A DNA stretch of 64,000 bases from JBGAPH01 sp046349955 (GCA_046349955.1 JAXMBI010000004.1:237869-301868); one strand, 5' to 3'. Numbered from the stretch's first letter, positions 41,791 through 51,933 are shown. Numbers and translations are program-made. Notes: generated by a model not told the origin, from the sequence alone.

Positions 41791-43245
41791 CTAGCTCTCC
41801 CACCCCGGCACACGCACGAAGATGTTCTTCAGCTCCGTATACTGCCGGAAGGCCTCCACACCGAGGTCGCGGCCGACGCCGGATTGCTTGAAGCCGCCGA
41901 AGGGAGCTTCTTGGAACACGCTGCTGTTGGTGTTCACGCTCAGCACGCCGCATTCGAGCGCTCGGCCAACACGCAGTGCCCGTTCGACATCGCGCGTCCA
42001 GAGCGAGCCGGAGAGGCCGTAGATCGTGTCGTTGGCGAGCGCGATCGCTTCCTGCTCGCCATCAAACGGAATCACGCAGGCCAGCGGGCCGAAGATCTCT
42101 TCCCGGCAGACGCGCGAGGAGTTCGCCAGGCCGTCGACGATGGCCGGCGTCAGGTAGTAGCCCTTCTCGGTGGGGCGCGTGCCGCCATAGACGATGCGGC
42201 CCCCTTCTTCTTTCGCGTACTCCACGTACTGCTCGGTCCGCTGGCGCTGCTTGGCCGACACGAGTGGGCCGATTTGCGTCTTGGCGTTGAGCGGATCGCC
42301 GATGACTTGCTTCTTCGTCGCTTCGACGAACGCCTCGAGGAACTTCGCATACGCCGGCCGCTCGACGAAGATGCGGCTGCGGGCACAGCAATCCTGCCCC
42401 GTGTTGCCAAACACGGCCGAAGGGGCCGCGGCGGCCGCGGCTTCGATGTCGGCGTCGGCGAAGATCACGTTTGGGCTCTTGCCCCCCAGCTCCAGCGACA
42501 CGCGTTTGATGTCGTCGGCCGCCAAACGAAGGATACGGGCGCCGGTGACCGTTTCGCCAGTGAAGGCGATCTTGCGGACTTGAGCGTGCGAGACGAGGTG
42601 GTCGCCAATCTGATCACCGCGGCCAGCGATCACGCTGAACACGCCGGCCGGAATGCCAGCCTCATGGGCAATCTTGCCGAGCGCGAGCGCCGTGAGCGGC
42701 GTCAGGCTCGCCGGCTTGAGCACGACCGAGCAGCCGGCGGCAAGCGCGGGGCCAACCTTCCAGGCCGCCATGAGGAACGGGAAGTTCCAAGGCACGATCG
42801 CCGCGACCACGCCGACCGGCACTCTCAAGGTGTAGTCGAGACCGCCGTTGGCCACGGGAATCGTTTCGCCGCTGGGTTGGCTCGCCAAGTGAGCGTAGTA
42901 GTCGAAGCAGCGGGCGCCGGCGTTGATCTCCCAGCGGGCGTCGTCGATCGGCTTGCCAACGTTGCGGGCTTCGAGCGTGGCCAACTCTTCAGCCTGCGCA
43001 CGGATGCGCTGCGCGATGTCGCGGAGCACTTCGCCGCGGCGCTTCGGCGAGGGCACGGCCCAGCCGGAGTTGCGGAAGGCCTCGGCAGCGCCGCCTACGG
43101 CCTCGTCGACCTCGCGCGGCCCGGCGGCCGGCACGGTGGCCAGCAGTACTTCGGTCGCCGGCTCGATGATTTCGATGCGGCCGCCGCTCGCTTCGCGCCG
43201 CGGCTGACCATGGATCCAGAGCTGATCGGGAAAAGTCGGGTTCAC
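41791..43245 (-). CDS. aldehyde dehydrogenase
   Basis: A 484-residue NAD(P)-dependent aldehyde dehydrogenase of the main family. It shows VGVVAAIVPWNFPFLMAAWKVGPALAAGC, the nucleotide-binding FTGETVTG, the general base in LELGGKSPNVIF and the catalytic Cys in GNTGQDCCARSRIFV (G-Q-x-C), then EEIFGPLACVIPF and SVFQEAPFGGFKQSGVGRDLG. The GTG start at 43245 forms a GTGA overlap with the stop of the alcohol dehydrogenase gene, so the two are translationally coupled. Context: alcohol to aldehyde to acid in sequence, next to a gamma-glutamyl-amine ligase. Confidence 0.93.
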   Translation of the reverse strand: MNPTFPDQLWIHGQPRREASGGRIEIIEPATEVLLATVPAAGPREVDEAVGGAAEAFRNSGWAVPSPKRRGEVLRDIAQRIRAQAEELATLEARNVGKPIDDARWEINAGARCFDYYAHLASQPSGETIPVANGGLDYTLRVPVGVVAAIVPWNFPFLMAAWKVGPALAAGCSVVLKPASLTPLTALALGKIAHEAGIPAGVFSVIAGRGDQIGDHLVSHAQVRKIAFTGETVTGARILRLAADDIKRVSLELGGKSPNVIFADADIEAAAAAAPSAVFGNTGQDCCARSRIFVERPAYAKFLEAFVEATKKQVIGDPLNAKTQIGPLVSAKQRQRTEQYVEYAKEEGGRIVYGGTRPTEKGYYLTPAIVDGLANSSRVCREEIFGPLACVIPFDGEQEAIALANDTIYGLSGSLWTRDVERALRVGRALECGVLSVNTNSSVFQEAPFGGFKQSGVGRDLGVEAFRQYTELKNIFVRVPGWES

Positions 43246-44381
43246 CAAGAAGCCTCGTAGAGCCGCTGCATGTCGGCCAAGGTGCAAGGACGGGGATTGG
43301 TCAGGTGGCAGCCGTCGGCCATCGCCTTCTCCGACAGCTTGGGGAGCGCCTCGCGCGGAATGCCAACGTCGCGCAGCCGCTGCGTGATGCCGAGTTTCTT
43401 GTTGAAGTCTTCGAGCCAGGCGGCCACTTGCTCGGCCGGATTGTCATTTGGCACAAGGTCGAGCGCTTGCGCGACGCGAGCATACAAGCCGGGATTGCCT
43501 TCGCCGTTGAAGCGCACCACGGCCGGCAGCACCAAGGCGTTGGCCAGGCCGTGGTGCACGTTGAACTCGGTCGACTGCGGATGGGCGAGCGAGTGAGCCG
43601 CGCCCAAGTCTTTTTGAAACGCCACGGCGCCCATCGCCGCGGCCATCAGCATCATGCCGCGGGCTTCCAGATCGTTGCCGTTTTGCACGGCCCGCAACAG
43701 GTAAAGCCGCACGAGGCGGATCGCTTCGAGTGCGATGCCGTCGCACATGGGGTGGAAATCGGGGCAGACGTACGACTCGATGGCGTGCGTCATCGCGTCC
43801 ATGCCGGTGGCGGCCGTCAGATGCGGCGGCAGGCCGGCGGTCAACTCGGGATCGAGGATCGCCAGTTCCGGGAGCATGGGATTCGCGCCCAATACGACCT
43901 TGCGACCCATCGAGGGAATCGTGATCACGCTGCTGCGGCCCACTTCGCTGCCGGTGCCGGCGGTGGTGGGGATGGCGCAGAAGGGGGTGATGCGGTCGGG
44001 GAGTTCGCTGAGTTTGATCTCGGCCAGCGGCACCTTGGGGAACACCACGCGCGGCCGCAGGGCCTTGGCGGCGTCGAGGGCGCTGCCGCCGCCGAGTCCA
44101 ACAATGCCGTCGCAATCGCCCTTCTGATAGGCGGCCCAGGCGTCCTCGACGTCTTGCTCGAGCGGGTTCGGATGGACGCCGGAGAAGACCGACCATTGGC
44201 CAGGCCGCTCGCGATCGAGCACGTCGGCCACCAGGCGGTAGGCGTCGGTCTTCACCAGGCCTGGGTCGGTGACCAGCAGGGGCCGGCGGACGTCGTACTT
44301 GGAAAGGAACTCGCCAATATTGGCCCGAGCCCCCACCCCAAAGCGAATGTGGGTGGGAAAGCGAAAGCTGCTGATCGACAT
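43242..44381 (-). CDS. iron-containing alcohol dehydrogenase
   Basis: A 379-residue group III (Fe-ADH) enzyme. The NAD-binding motif is GLGGGSALDAAKALR, then AIPTTAGTGSEVGRSSVI. Metal ligands fall in HPMCDGIALEAI and LAHPQSTEFNVHHGLANALVLPAV (two His), with DAMTHAIESYV upstream. The start at 44381 (MSISSFRFPTH) is the first with family features. It heads a coupled pair with the aldehyde dehydrogenase (4-base overlap). The substrate is unknown: the neighbouring GS-like ligase makes a gamma-glutamylated amino-alcohol an attractive candidate. Confidence 0.93.
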   Translation of the reverse strand: MSISSFRFPTHIRFGVGARANIGEFLSKYDVRRPLLVTDPGLVKTDAYRLVADVLDRERPGQWSVFSGVHPNPLEQDVEDAWAAYQKGDCDGIVGLGGGSALDAAKALRPRVVFPKVPLAEIKLSELPDRITPFCAIPTTAGTGSEVGRSSVITIPSMGRKVVLGANPMLPELAILDPELTAGLPPHLTAATGMDAMTHAIESYVCPDFHPMCDGIALEAIRLVRLYLLRAVQNGNDLEARGMMLMAAAMGAVAFQKDLGAAHSLAHPQSTEFNVHHGLANALVLPAVVRFNGEGNPGLYARVAQALDLVPNDNPAEQVAAWLEDFNKKLGITQRLRDVGIPREALPKLSEKAMADGCHLTNPRPCTLADMQRLYEASW

Positions 44382-44529
44382 GCCAAAGGGGTCCGCGGGA
44401 GGGCCGCCCACCCCACGTTCAGCCGACCAAGGCCGCAACGCAACAGGGGCAAACGGCAAGCAAGTCATTGTGTCGAGCGGGGATTGGGCGTCAAGGTGCT
44501 GGCCGATAAGCTTCCAGCCTTCGCAGGCT

Positions 44530-44564
44530 CCCTCTCCCTGTGGGAGAGGACCGGGGTGAGGGTG
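44530..44564. repeat. dispersed palindromic repeat, family A, copy 5
   Basis: An inverted family A copy (ccctctccctgtgggagagg, then ggggtgaggg) in the 354-bp divergent gap between the alcohol dehydrogenase and xylA. The rest of that gap (44382-44735) shows no gene or clear promoter. Confidence 0.8.
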
Positions 44565-44735
44565 AAGCGGAGTAAACGCTGAACAAACCACGCCCTCCCG
44601 CTCCATCAGCCGGCTTACGCCGGCCGCTCGCCGGGACGCGGATCGCGCCGCGCCCGACCGTTGACCCCGCCGCCCCCCGTCTGCCACATTGTGGGCTTCA
44701 CTCCCGCCCGCACCGTCCTAAGGATTGCCTGCATC

Positions 44736-46049
<1,314 letters not shown>

Positions 46050-46062
46050 TCAGCGAGCAATC

Positions 46063-46192
46063 GTAGCCCGCACTCTCCGGGTGCGGAATGCGGGAGCGGC
46101 AAACTCCGCTTCGCCGCGATTTTCGCTGCTCTCGAGGTGCGCATTGTCCAAACGCTTAAGCACTCGGCACACGGAGTGTGCCGGCTACGTGA
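46063..46192. repeat. palindromic repeats, family B, between xylA and pyrD
   Basis: A gtagcccgcactctccgggtgcgg copy at 46063-46086 and a cactcggcacacggagtgtgccggctac hairpin at 46159-46186. The second motif also occurs at the end of the class V aminotransferase gene (near 26001). Confidence 0.7.
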
Positions 46193-46202
46193 GGCGGCTT
46201 CC

Positions 46203-47129
46203 GTGAGCGCCGGCATTGATCTCTCCATCGACCTCGGCCGCCTCCGGCTGCCGAACCCGATCCTCGTTGCCTCGGGCACGTTCGGGTACGCGCGGGAGAT
46301 GCAGGGGCTCGTGCCGCTCGAGCGCCTCGGCGGGATCGTGCCGAAGACGATCACCAAGGCGCCGCGAATCGGCAACGCGCCGTGGCGAACGGTCGAAACC
46401 TCGGCCGGAATGCTTAACTCGATCGGCCTCGACAACGACGGCATCGACGCCTTTCTCGGCCATCACCTGCCCTACTTGGCGACGGTTGGCGCGCCGATCA
46501 TCGTGAGCGTCGCCGGTCACGATGAAGGGGAGTTCTATGAACTCGCTGGTCGGCTCGAAGGGCAAGCCGGCGTGGCGGCGATCGAGCTGAACGTCTCCTG
46601 CCCCAATGTGTCAGGCGGGGTCGACTTCGGCACGGACCCGCGGCTCTGCGAGCGGGTGGTTTCGGGGGCTCGGAAGGCCTGTTCGCTGCCGATTTGGGCC
46701 AAGCTGACGCCGAACGTGGCCGACATCGCCTCGGTGGCCCGCGCCGCCGAGCAGGGCGGCGCCGACGCCATCTGCGCGGTGAACACCTGCCTTGGCATGG
46801 CGATCGATTGGCGCCGCCGCCGTCCGATCCTGGGGAACGTGGTGGGCGGCCTGAGCGGCCCGGCCATCAAGCCGATCGCCTTACGCTGCGTCTATCAGAT
46901 CGCGCGGGCGGTGAAGATCCCCGTGGTCGGCATCGGCGGCATCGCCACGCTCGACGACGTCATGGAGTTCTTAGTGGCCGGTGCGAGCGCCGTGCAGGTG
47001 GGCACGGCGAACTTTTATCGCCCGCGGGCGAGCATCGAGATTCTCGAGGGGTTGCCGGCGGCGCTGGCGGAACTCGGCGCGGTGAGCGTGCGCGAAGTGG
47101 TGGGAACGCTCGAGTTGCCAGGCAAGTAG
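46203..47129 (+). CDS. pyrD: dihydroorotate dehydrogenase, class 1B type
   Basis: Oxidises dihydroorotate to orotate in pyrimidine synthesis, with FMN. The 308-residue protein has the class 1 layout: NPILVASGTFGYAREM, the substrate site TSAGMLNSIGLDNDG, the catalytic Cys in ELNVSCPNVSGGVDFG, the base-side Lys in IWAKLTPNV, INTCLGMAIDW-like sequence and the FMN loops GGLSGPAIKPIALRCVYQ and VVGIGGIATLDDVMEFLVAGASAVQVGT. Class 1B enzymes normally need PyrK for electron transfer to NAD; no pyrK gene lies nearby. The GTG at 46203 gives the family's N-terminus. Confidence 0.95.
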   Translation: MSAGIDLSIDLGRLRLPNPILVASGTFGYAREMQGLVPLERLGGIVPKTITKAPRIGNAPWRTVETSAGMLNSIGLDNDGIDAFLGHHLPYLATVGAPIIVSVAGHDEGEFYELAGRLEGQAGVAAIELNVSCPNVSGGVDFGTDPRLCERVVSGARKACSLPIWAKLTPNVADIASVARAAEQGGADAICAVNTCLGMAIDWRRRRPILGNVVGGLSGPAIKPIALRCVYQIARAVKIPVVGIGGIATLDDVMEFLVAGASAVQVGTANFYRPRASIEILEGLPAALAELGAVSVREVVGTLELPGK

Positions 47130-47241
47130 TGCGGGCGATCAAGGCCGGGCAAGCACTTGCTACCCGGCCAGGCGCGCCGCAAGATAGGCCGGTTCGCCCT
47201 CGCGCAGTTTCGGCCCGCTCATTCGCGCTGGAGCATCTGAA

Positions 47242-48687
47242 ATGAAGTTGCTGCCGTCTTTTGCCCTGGTCATGGTTCTGGCCGTCGGCCAGGCCGGCTA
47301 CGCCCAGACTCCGCTCGCCGGCAAACGCCCCAACATCGTCTTCATCCTGACCGACGATCAAGGCTACGGCGACATCTCGGCCCACGGCAACCCGGTGCTG
47401 AAAACGCCGAATCTCGACCGGCTGCACGACGAAGGCGTGCGCTTCACGGACTTTCATGTGAGCCCCACCTGTTCGCCCACGAGGTCGGCCCTGCTCACAG
47501 GCCGGCACGAATTTAAGAACGGCGTCACGCACACCATCCTCGAACGCGAAAGGCTGACGCCCAAGGCCGTGACGCTCGCGCAGGTGCTGAAAGACGCCGG
47601 CTACACGACCGGTATTTTCGGTAAATGGCATCTGGGAGACGAGCCTGAGCGTTGGCCGAGCCAGCGCGGCTTCGACGAGATGTTCATCCACGGCTGCGGC
47701 GGCATCGGCCAGAGCTACGCCGGCAGTTGCGGCGACGTGCCGGGGAACCGCTACTTCGACCCGGTCATCCTGCACAACGGCACGTTCGAGAAGACCCACG
47801 GCTATTGCACCGACGTCTTCTTCGGCCAAGCCGAACGCTGGATTGACTCGGTGCGAGCCAAGGGGCAGCCCTTCTTCTGCTACATCACGCCCAACGCGCC
47901 GCACGCCCCGCTCGACGTGCGCCCGGAGGACGAGGCCCGCTACCAAGGCAAGGGGTTGCAGGCGAACCAAGCCAAGTTCTTCGGCATGATCGCCAATATC
48001 GACGACAACGTAGGCCGGCTGCTCGACAAGCTGCGGGAATGGGCGCTCGAAAAGGACACGCTCGTCGTCTTTATGAACGACAACGGCGGAACCGTCGGCG
48101 TGCCGGTCTATAACGCGGGCATGCGCGGGGAAAAGGTGACGCCTTGGCTCGGCGGCACGCGGGCCTCGTCGTTCTGGCGCTGGCCGGGCACACTCGAGCC
48201 GGCCGATTGCGATCGCTTGGCCGCCCACATCGACTTCTTCCCGACGATCGCGGAGCTCGCCGGCGTCAAGCTCTCGGCGGAGGTGCGAGATCAAGTCGAA
48301 GGGCGCAGCCTGACGCCGCTGCTGGTCAGCCCGCAGGCCGATTGCCCCGATCGAACTCTGTTCACCCACGTTGGGCGATGGCCGAAAGGGGCCAAGGTCG
48401 ACGATCACAAGCGCGACGGCTGCAGCGTGCGGACCACGCGCTGGCACCTGGTGTCGGCCGGTAAGAGTCAGCTGAAATGGGAGTTGTTCGACGTTCAGGC
48501 CGATCCCGGCGAGCGTACCGACGTGGCGGATCGACATCCCGAAGTCGTGGCGCGGCTCAACGGAGAATATGACCACTGGTGGGCTTCGTTACCGCCCTAC
48601 CTGATGAACGAGAACGCGCATCCGCCCGTCGAGAACCCGTTCAAAGTTCTCTACGCCAAGCAATTCGGCCCGTCTAAATTGCAGTAA
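47242..48687 (+). CDS. secreted sulfatase (arylsulfatase family)
   Basis: A 481-residue S1-type sulfatase, exported by a Sec signal (LPSFALVMVLAVGQAGYA|Q). The active-site sequon Cys77-Ser-Pro-Thr-Arg81 within SPTCSPTRSALLTGRHE is the formylglycine site; metal ligands are in FILTDDQGYG (Asp38, Asp39) and VFMNDNGG. FGKWHLG and NAPHAPLD match the family. Planctomycetes carry many sulfatases for sulfated polysaccharides, but no carbohydrate-active neighbours indicate a specific substrate here. A formylglycine-generating enzyme must be supplied elsewhere in the genome. Confidence 0.95.
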   Translation: MKLLPSFALVMVLAVGQAGYAQTPLAGKRPNIVFILTDDQGYGDISAHGNPVLKTPNLDRLHDEGVRFTDFHVSPTCSPTRSALLTGRHEFKNGVTHTILERERLTPKAVTLAQVLKDAGYTTGIFGKWHLGDEPERWPSQRGFDEMFIHGCGGIGQSYAGSCGDVPGNRYFDPVILHNGTFEKTHGYCTDVFFGQAERWIDSVRAKGQPFFCYITPNAPHAPLDVRPEDEARYQGKGLQANQAKFFGMIANIDDNVGRLLDKLREWALEKDTLVVFMNDNGGTVGVPVYNAGMRGEKVTPWLGGTRASSFWRWPGTLEPADCDRLAAHIDFFPTIAELAGVKLSAEVRDQVEGRSLTPLLVSPQADCPDRTLFTHVGRWPKGAKVDDHKRDGCSVRTTRWHLVSAGKSQLKWELFDVQADPGERTDVADRHPEVVARLNGEYDHWWASLPPYLMNENAHPPVENPFKVLYAKQFGPSKLQ

Positions 48688-48704
48688 TCGAAGCCGAAGA
48701 GCGC

Positions 48705-48713
48705 TGCTATACT
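48705..48713 (+). promoter_or_regulatory. extended -10 promoter element upstream of trpS
   Basis: TGCTATACT, an extended -10 (TGn-TATACT), 57 bases upstream of the trpS ATG. A matching -35 is not evident, as is usual for extended -10 promoters. Confidence 0.45.
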
Positions 48714-48770
48714 TTAGAGTTTTCGAGTGCCGCATGTCGGCCAACTCCGATCAGGAAAGTCCTTTTACGC

Positions 48771-49736
48771 ATGCGTGTTCTCTCCGGCATTCAGCCCACC
48801 GGCCGGTTTCACTGGGGCAACTACTTTGGCGCCATCCGGCAGTACATCGACCTGCAGGACGCCGGTGAGTCGTACTACTTCATCGCCAACCTGCACGCGC
48901 TGACCACGGTCCGCGACCGCGAGCAGCTCCAGCAGCTTACGCTCGACGCCGCGATCGATCTGCTGGCCCTCGGGCTCGACCCCGAGCGGGCGATCATGTT
49001 CGTGCAATCCGACGTTCCCGAGGTTTCGGAGCTCTGCTGGCTGCTGATGACGATGGCCCCCATGGGGCTGCTCGAGCGCTGCCATGCCTACAAGGACAAA
49101 AAGGCCCGCGGCCTGCCAGCCGACGCGGGGCTCTTCACCTACCCGGTGCTGATGGCGGCCGACATCTTGGCCTACGACGCCGACGTGGTGCCCGTCGGCG
49201 AAGATCAGGTGCAGCACATCGAAGTCTGTCGGGATCTGGCCAACAGCTTCAACCACCTCTACGGCGAGGTTTTCGTCATCCCGAAGGCCAAAGTGCTCGA
49301 CGGCTCGGCCAAGGTCCCTGGCACCGACGGCGAGAAGATGTCGAAGAGCTACAACAACACGCTCGGCTTGTTCGAAGAAGCCAAGGGGTTGCGCAAGAAG
49401 ATCATGCGGATCACCACCGACTCGCGGGCGATGGAAGATCCCAAGGAGCCGGGCGAAGACCACCTGTACCAGCTTTACTCGCTGGTCGCCTCGGCGGAGG
49501 AGCAGGAGGAAATGGCGGCCCTTTACCGGCGCGGGGGGTTCGGTTACGGTCAAGTAAAGACGGCGCTGGCAGACGCGGCCGACCGGCATTTCGCCGCTGC
49601 CCGCAGCCGCCGGACAGAGTTGGAGCGCGATCCGTCGCGCGTGCGAGAGATCCTGGATCAGGGCGCGGCTCGAGCGCGCCTCAAGGCGGGCGCCGTGTTG
49701 GATCGTGCCAAGCGGGCGGCCGGCCTGAATCGCTAG
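48771..49736 (+). CDS. trpS: tryptophanyl-tRNA synthetase
   Basis: Charges tRNA-Trp. The 321-residue length is normal for the bacterial short form. The class I signatures are present: the HIGH-like TGRFHWGNYFGA at 10-21, and GEKMSKSYNN for KMSKS. Substrate-site sequences AADILAYDADVVPVGEDQVQHIEV are conserved. ATG 48771 is unambiguous. The preceding sulfatase gene ends 83 bp upstream. Confidence 0.97.
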   Translation: MRVLSGIQPTGRFHWGNYFGAIRQYIDLQDAGESYYFIANLHALTTVRDREQLQQLTLDAAIDLLALGLDPERAIMFVQSDVPEVSELCWLLMTMAPMGLLERCHAYKDKKARGLPADAGLFTYPVLMAADILAYDADVVPVGEDQVQHIEVCRDLANSFNHLYGEVFVIPKAKVLDGSAKVPGTDGEKMSKSYNNTLGLFEEAKGLRKKIMRITTDSRAMEDPKEPGEDHLYQLYSLVASAEEQEEMAALYRRGGFGYGQVKTALADAADRHFAAARSRRTELERDPSRVREILDQGAARARLKAGAVLDRAKRAAGLNR

Positions 49737-49805
49737 CCCGGGGAACGGGCTTGACGAGAGGCGCGAAACTGCACGCCGGCCGCGCTACGCCCGTGGAAGG
49801 CCTTT

Positions 49806-50651
49806 ATGGGTCTGCATCGTCCGCCATCTGCCGGAGCCTTTGTGCTGCCCACGGCGGCCGTGTGGCTGTTTCTTGCCCTGGCGACGGCGGTCGTCATCTC
49901 GCGGGCTTCGGCCGCTGTCGAGGCCACGTTCGCCCCGTGGCTGTTGTTCCCACTGCTCGTCGGGCTCCTGCTGGGTCTTTGCCTCACCTGGTTGCTCCGT
50001 TGGTGTGAGTGCGGTCATCGCGGCACAGCGATCGTCGGCACGCTGCTCGCGGCGCTGCTGCTCGTGGTAGGCCAGCACCTCTGGCACTACCAGAAGCATC
50101 TCGACGCTATGCGCGCCGCCAAGCAAGCGATCATTCGCCGCGGCCCAGCCTTTGCCCAGGTCGCCGGCAACCTGCAGCCGGTGCCGCCGACATTTCGCGA
50201 ATTCCTCGAGCACGAGGCTGCCCGGGGCCGCAAGCTCTGGCCGGGTTACATCGCCCAGGGGCCAGCCGCCTGGGCGAGTTGGGGGCTCGACGGGCTGTTG
50301 CTGACGGCCGCGGCTCTGGGCGTGGTGCTCGTCGCCCTGCGCCGCCCCTACTGCAACGCGTGCCGTTCGTGGTATCGTTTGGTCTGGGAAGGGCCGCTCG
50401 ACCCCCGCCGCTCAGCGGCTGCCCGCGCCGCCGGGTTGCTCCCCGAAGGCGCCGACACCAGCGGCGGCCGCATGGTCACCTGGAGTTGCCGCGGCGGCTG
50501 CCAACCGGCGCGGGTCGACCTGAGTTGGCGCGAGAAATCGGCCGCCGGCAAGACGGTCACCCGACGCACGCAAGCCTGGTTGTCTCCCGGACAGGTGCTC
50601 GAACTGGCCCAGATCGAGCCGGCCCTGGCCCCGCAAGCGCCTCCCCGGTAG
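49806..50651 (+). CDS. membrane protein with C-terminal cysteine pairs
   Basis: A 281-residue protein with four hydrophobic segments (about 11-32, 42-66, 76-94 and 158-178), then a soluble C-terminal domain with CNACRSW and WSCRGGC, which may bind a metal as a zinc ribbon. A basic, Trp-containing stretch follows. I do not recognise the family. It begins 69 bp after trpS on the same strand. Confidence 0.7.
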   Translation: MGLHRPPSAGAFVLPTAAVWLFLALATAVVISRASAAVEATFAPWLLFPLLVGLLLGLCLTWLLRWCECGHRGTAIVGTLLAALLLVVGQHLWHYQKHLDAMRAAKQAIIRRGPAFAQVAGNLQPVPPTFREFLEHEAARGRKLWPGYIAQGPAAWASWGLDGLLLTAAALGVVLVALRRPYCNACRSWYRLVWEGPLDPRRSAAARAAGLLPEGADTSGGRMVTWSCRGGCQPARVDLSWREKSAAGKTVTRRTQAWLSPGQVLELAQIEPALAPQAPPR

Positions 50652-50770
50652 TTGCACAGGCTGGAAGCCTGTGCCACGACTCTGTCCCTACAGTGACACT
50701 GGCTCCCAGCCTGTGCCAAGTGGCTTGGATGAGAAGCCTAAAGTGGCACAGGCTTCTAGCCTGTGTCTGG
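50651..50770. repeat. three tandem palindromic repeats, family D
   Basis: Three related hairpins in a row: ttgcacaggctggaagcctg at 50651-50677, an opposed copy ending cagcctgtgcc at 50692-50720, and ggcacaggcttctagcctgtgt at 50744-50765. A single copy occurs at 26060-26079. They fill the gap between the membrane protein and acpS. Confidence 0.75.
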
Positions 50771-50815
50771 ATCCGCTACGAACTGAAACGTCTCTAGTCC
50801 CGGGGCATCGACCAC

Positions 50816-51238
50816 ATGGACATCTTTGGCATCGGCACCGACATCGTCGAGTGCCTGCGCATCGCCCAGATGATCGAGCGGCATGGAGAGCTGTTCATCA
50901 CGCGGGTCTACACGCCCCACGAGATTCAGTACTGCCAGGCCCGCAAGCAGGCCACGCAGCACTTCGCCGGCCGGTGGGCGGCCAAGGAAGCGATCCTCAA
51001 GGCCGTGGGCACGGGCTGGAGCAAGGGGATCGCCTGGAACGACATGGAGATCCGCAACGAGATCACCGGCCGCCCGACCGTGCTCATCCGCGGCGGCACG
51101 CGCGACGTCTTCGAGGAGCTCGGCGTGGGACCGATCATGATCAGCATCTCTCACTGCCGCAGCCACGCCACGGCCTATGCCCTGGCCTTCTCCACCAAGG
51201 GAGAAGGCCCGCGCGTCGACTCGCGCGACCGGCCGTAG
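50816..51238 (+). CDS. acpS: holo-[acyl-carrier-protein] synthase
   Basis: Transfers phosphopantetheine from CoA to acyl carrier protein. The 140-residue length suits AcpS. The conserved motifs are GIGTDIVECLRI (with the metal-binding Asp), FAGRWAAKEAILKAVGTGW (Glu and Lys of the active site) and ISISHCRSHATAYALA. ATG 50816 lies at the conserved N-terminus. The residues after 125 are an unconserved tail. Confidence 0.95.
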   Translation: MDIFGIGTDIVECLRIAQMIERHGELFITRVYTPHEIQYCQARKQATQHFAGRWAAKEAILKAVGTGWSKGIAWNDMEIRNEITGRPTVLIRGGTRDVFEELGVGPIMISISHCRSHATAYALAFSTKGEGPRVDSRDRP

Positions 51239-51303
51239 TTTGCGCAGTACTGCGGCGGAAAGGGCGAGCGCCCTAGGGTTTTCCGCAGTCTCGAGCCATT
51301 TCG

Positions 51304-51332
51304 TTGCGGGCTTTGGCGGCCCTTGCCATAAT
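51304..51332 (+). promoter_or_regulatory. sigma-70-type promoter candidate for the PEP-CTERM frame
   Basis: TTGCGG (51304-51309) and CATAAT (51327-51332) with a 17-base spacer, 48 bases upstream of the ATG at 51380. Four or five of six bases match in each box. Confidence 0.45.
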
Positions 51333-51379
51333 CGCGCCGGCAAGACACCTCATGCGGCTTCTGAACAGGGTGTGCAACG

Positions 51380-51925
51380 ATGATCAGGCGAGCGTTGTTG
51401 GCGGCGGCGGTGCTGGGGGCGTGGGGCTTGGTGGGAGCGGCGCAGGCCCAGAGCGGCCTGGTGCTGAGGTGAGACCCCGATCTCACGGCCTATCTGCACA
51501 ACAACACGACCAGCGCGATTTCCTTTGACGGGTACCAGATCACGTCCGAAACCAAGCAACTTGATCCGCTTGGTTGGAAGAGTCTTTCGGATTGGGTCGC
51601 CGAAGACCCGGTCGGCTGTATTGCAAGCCTGGGGGCCGGGTGCCCCTTCGGGTTCGGCGAAGCCAACCCAAGCCCCGCGAGCCTAGCCGAATTAAACCTC
51701 GCCAGCGCGGCGACTCTCCAGCCCGACGCCAAGCTGTACCTCGGCAAGCCCTTTGGCGACGGCGGCTTTTGGGTGGACTTCTATTACAAGCGTCCTGGAA
51801 TCATCGAGTCTTCCGCGGCGCAGCACCTGTACATCGTGCCGGTTCCCGAGCCGGCGGCCTGGCTTCTGGCTGGATTGGCCGGGATCGCCTTCGCCGTGCA
51901 GGCTCGGCGACGCTGTCTGCCGTAG
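51380..51925 (+). pseudogene. PEP-CTERM protein frame interrupted by an in-frame TGA
   Basis: From the ATG at 51380 to a TAG at 51923-51925 the frame is open for 181 codons except for one TGA at codon 31 (51470-51472). Codons 1-30 encode a signal peptide (RRALLAAAVLGAWGLVGAAQAQ) and GLVLR. After the TGA the frame reads DPDLTAYLHNNTTSAISFDGYQI, resembling the strand pattern of planctomycete PEP-CTERM surface proteins. The C-terminus is a typical sorting signal: VPEPAAWLLAGLAGIAFA, then RRR. Such proteins are processed by an exosortase, not present in the window. The simplest reading is a nonsense mutation; a sequencing error, or recoding, cannot be excluded. Confidence 0.75.
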
Positions 51926-51933
51926 GCAGAGCA

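Noticed and set aside
46960..48576. 538-codon open frame on the minus strand opposite the sulfatase
   Set aside because: Shadow of the sulfatase coding strand; no motifs or start signal.
50651..50770. Possible CRISPR array
   Set aside because: The three hairpins vary in sequence and orientation and the spacing is not regular; no cas genes in the window.
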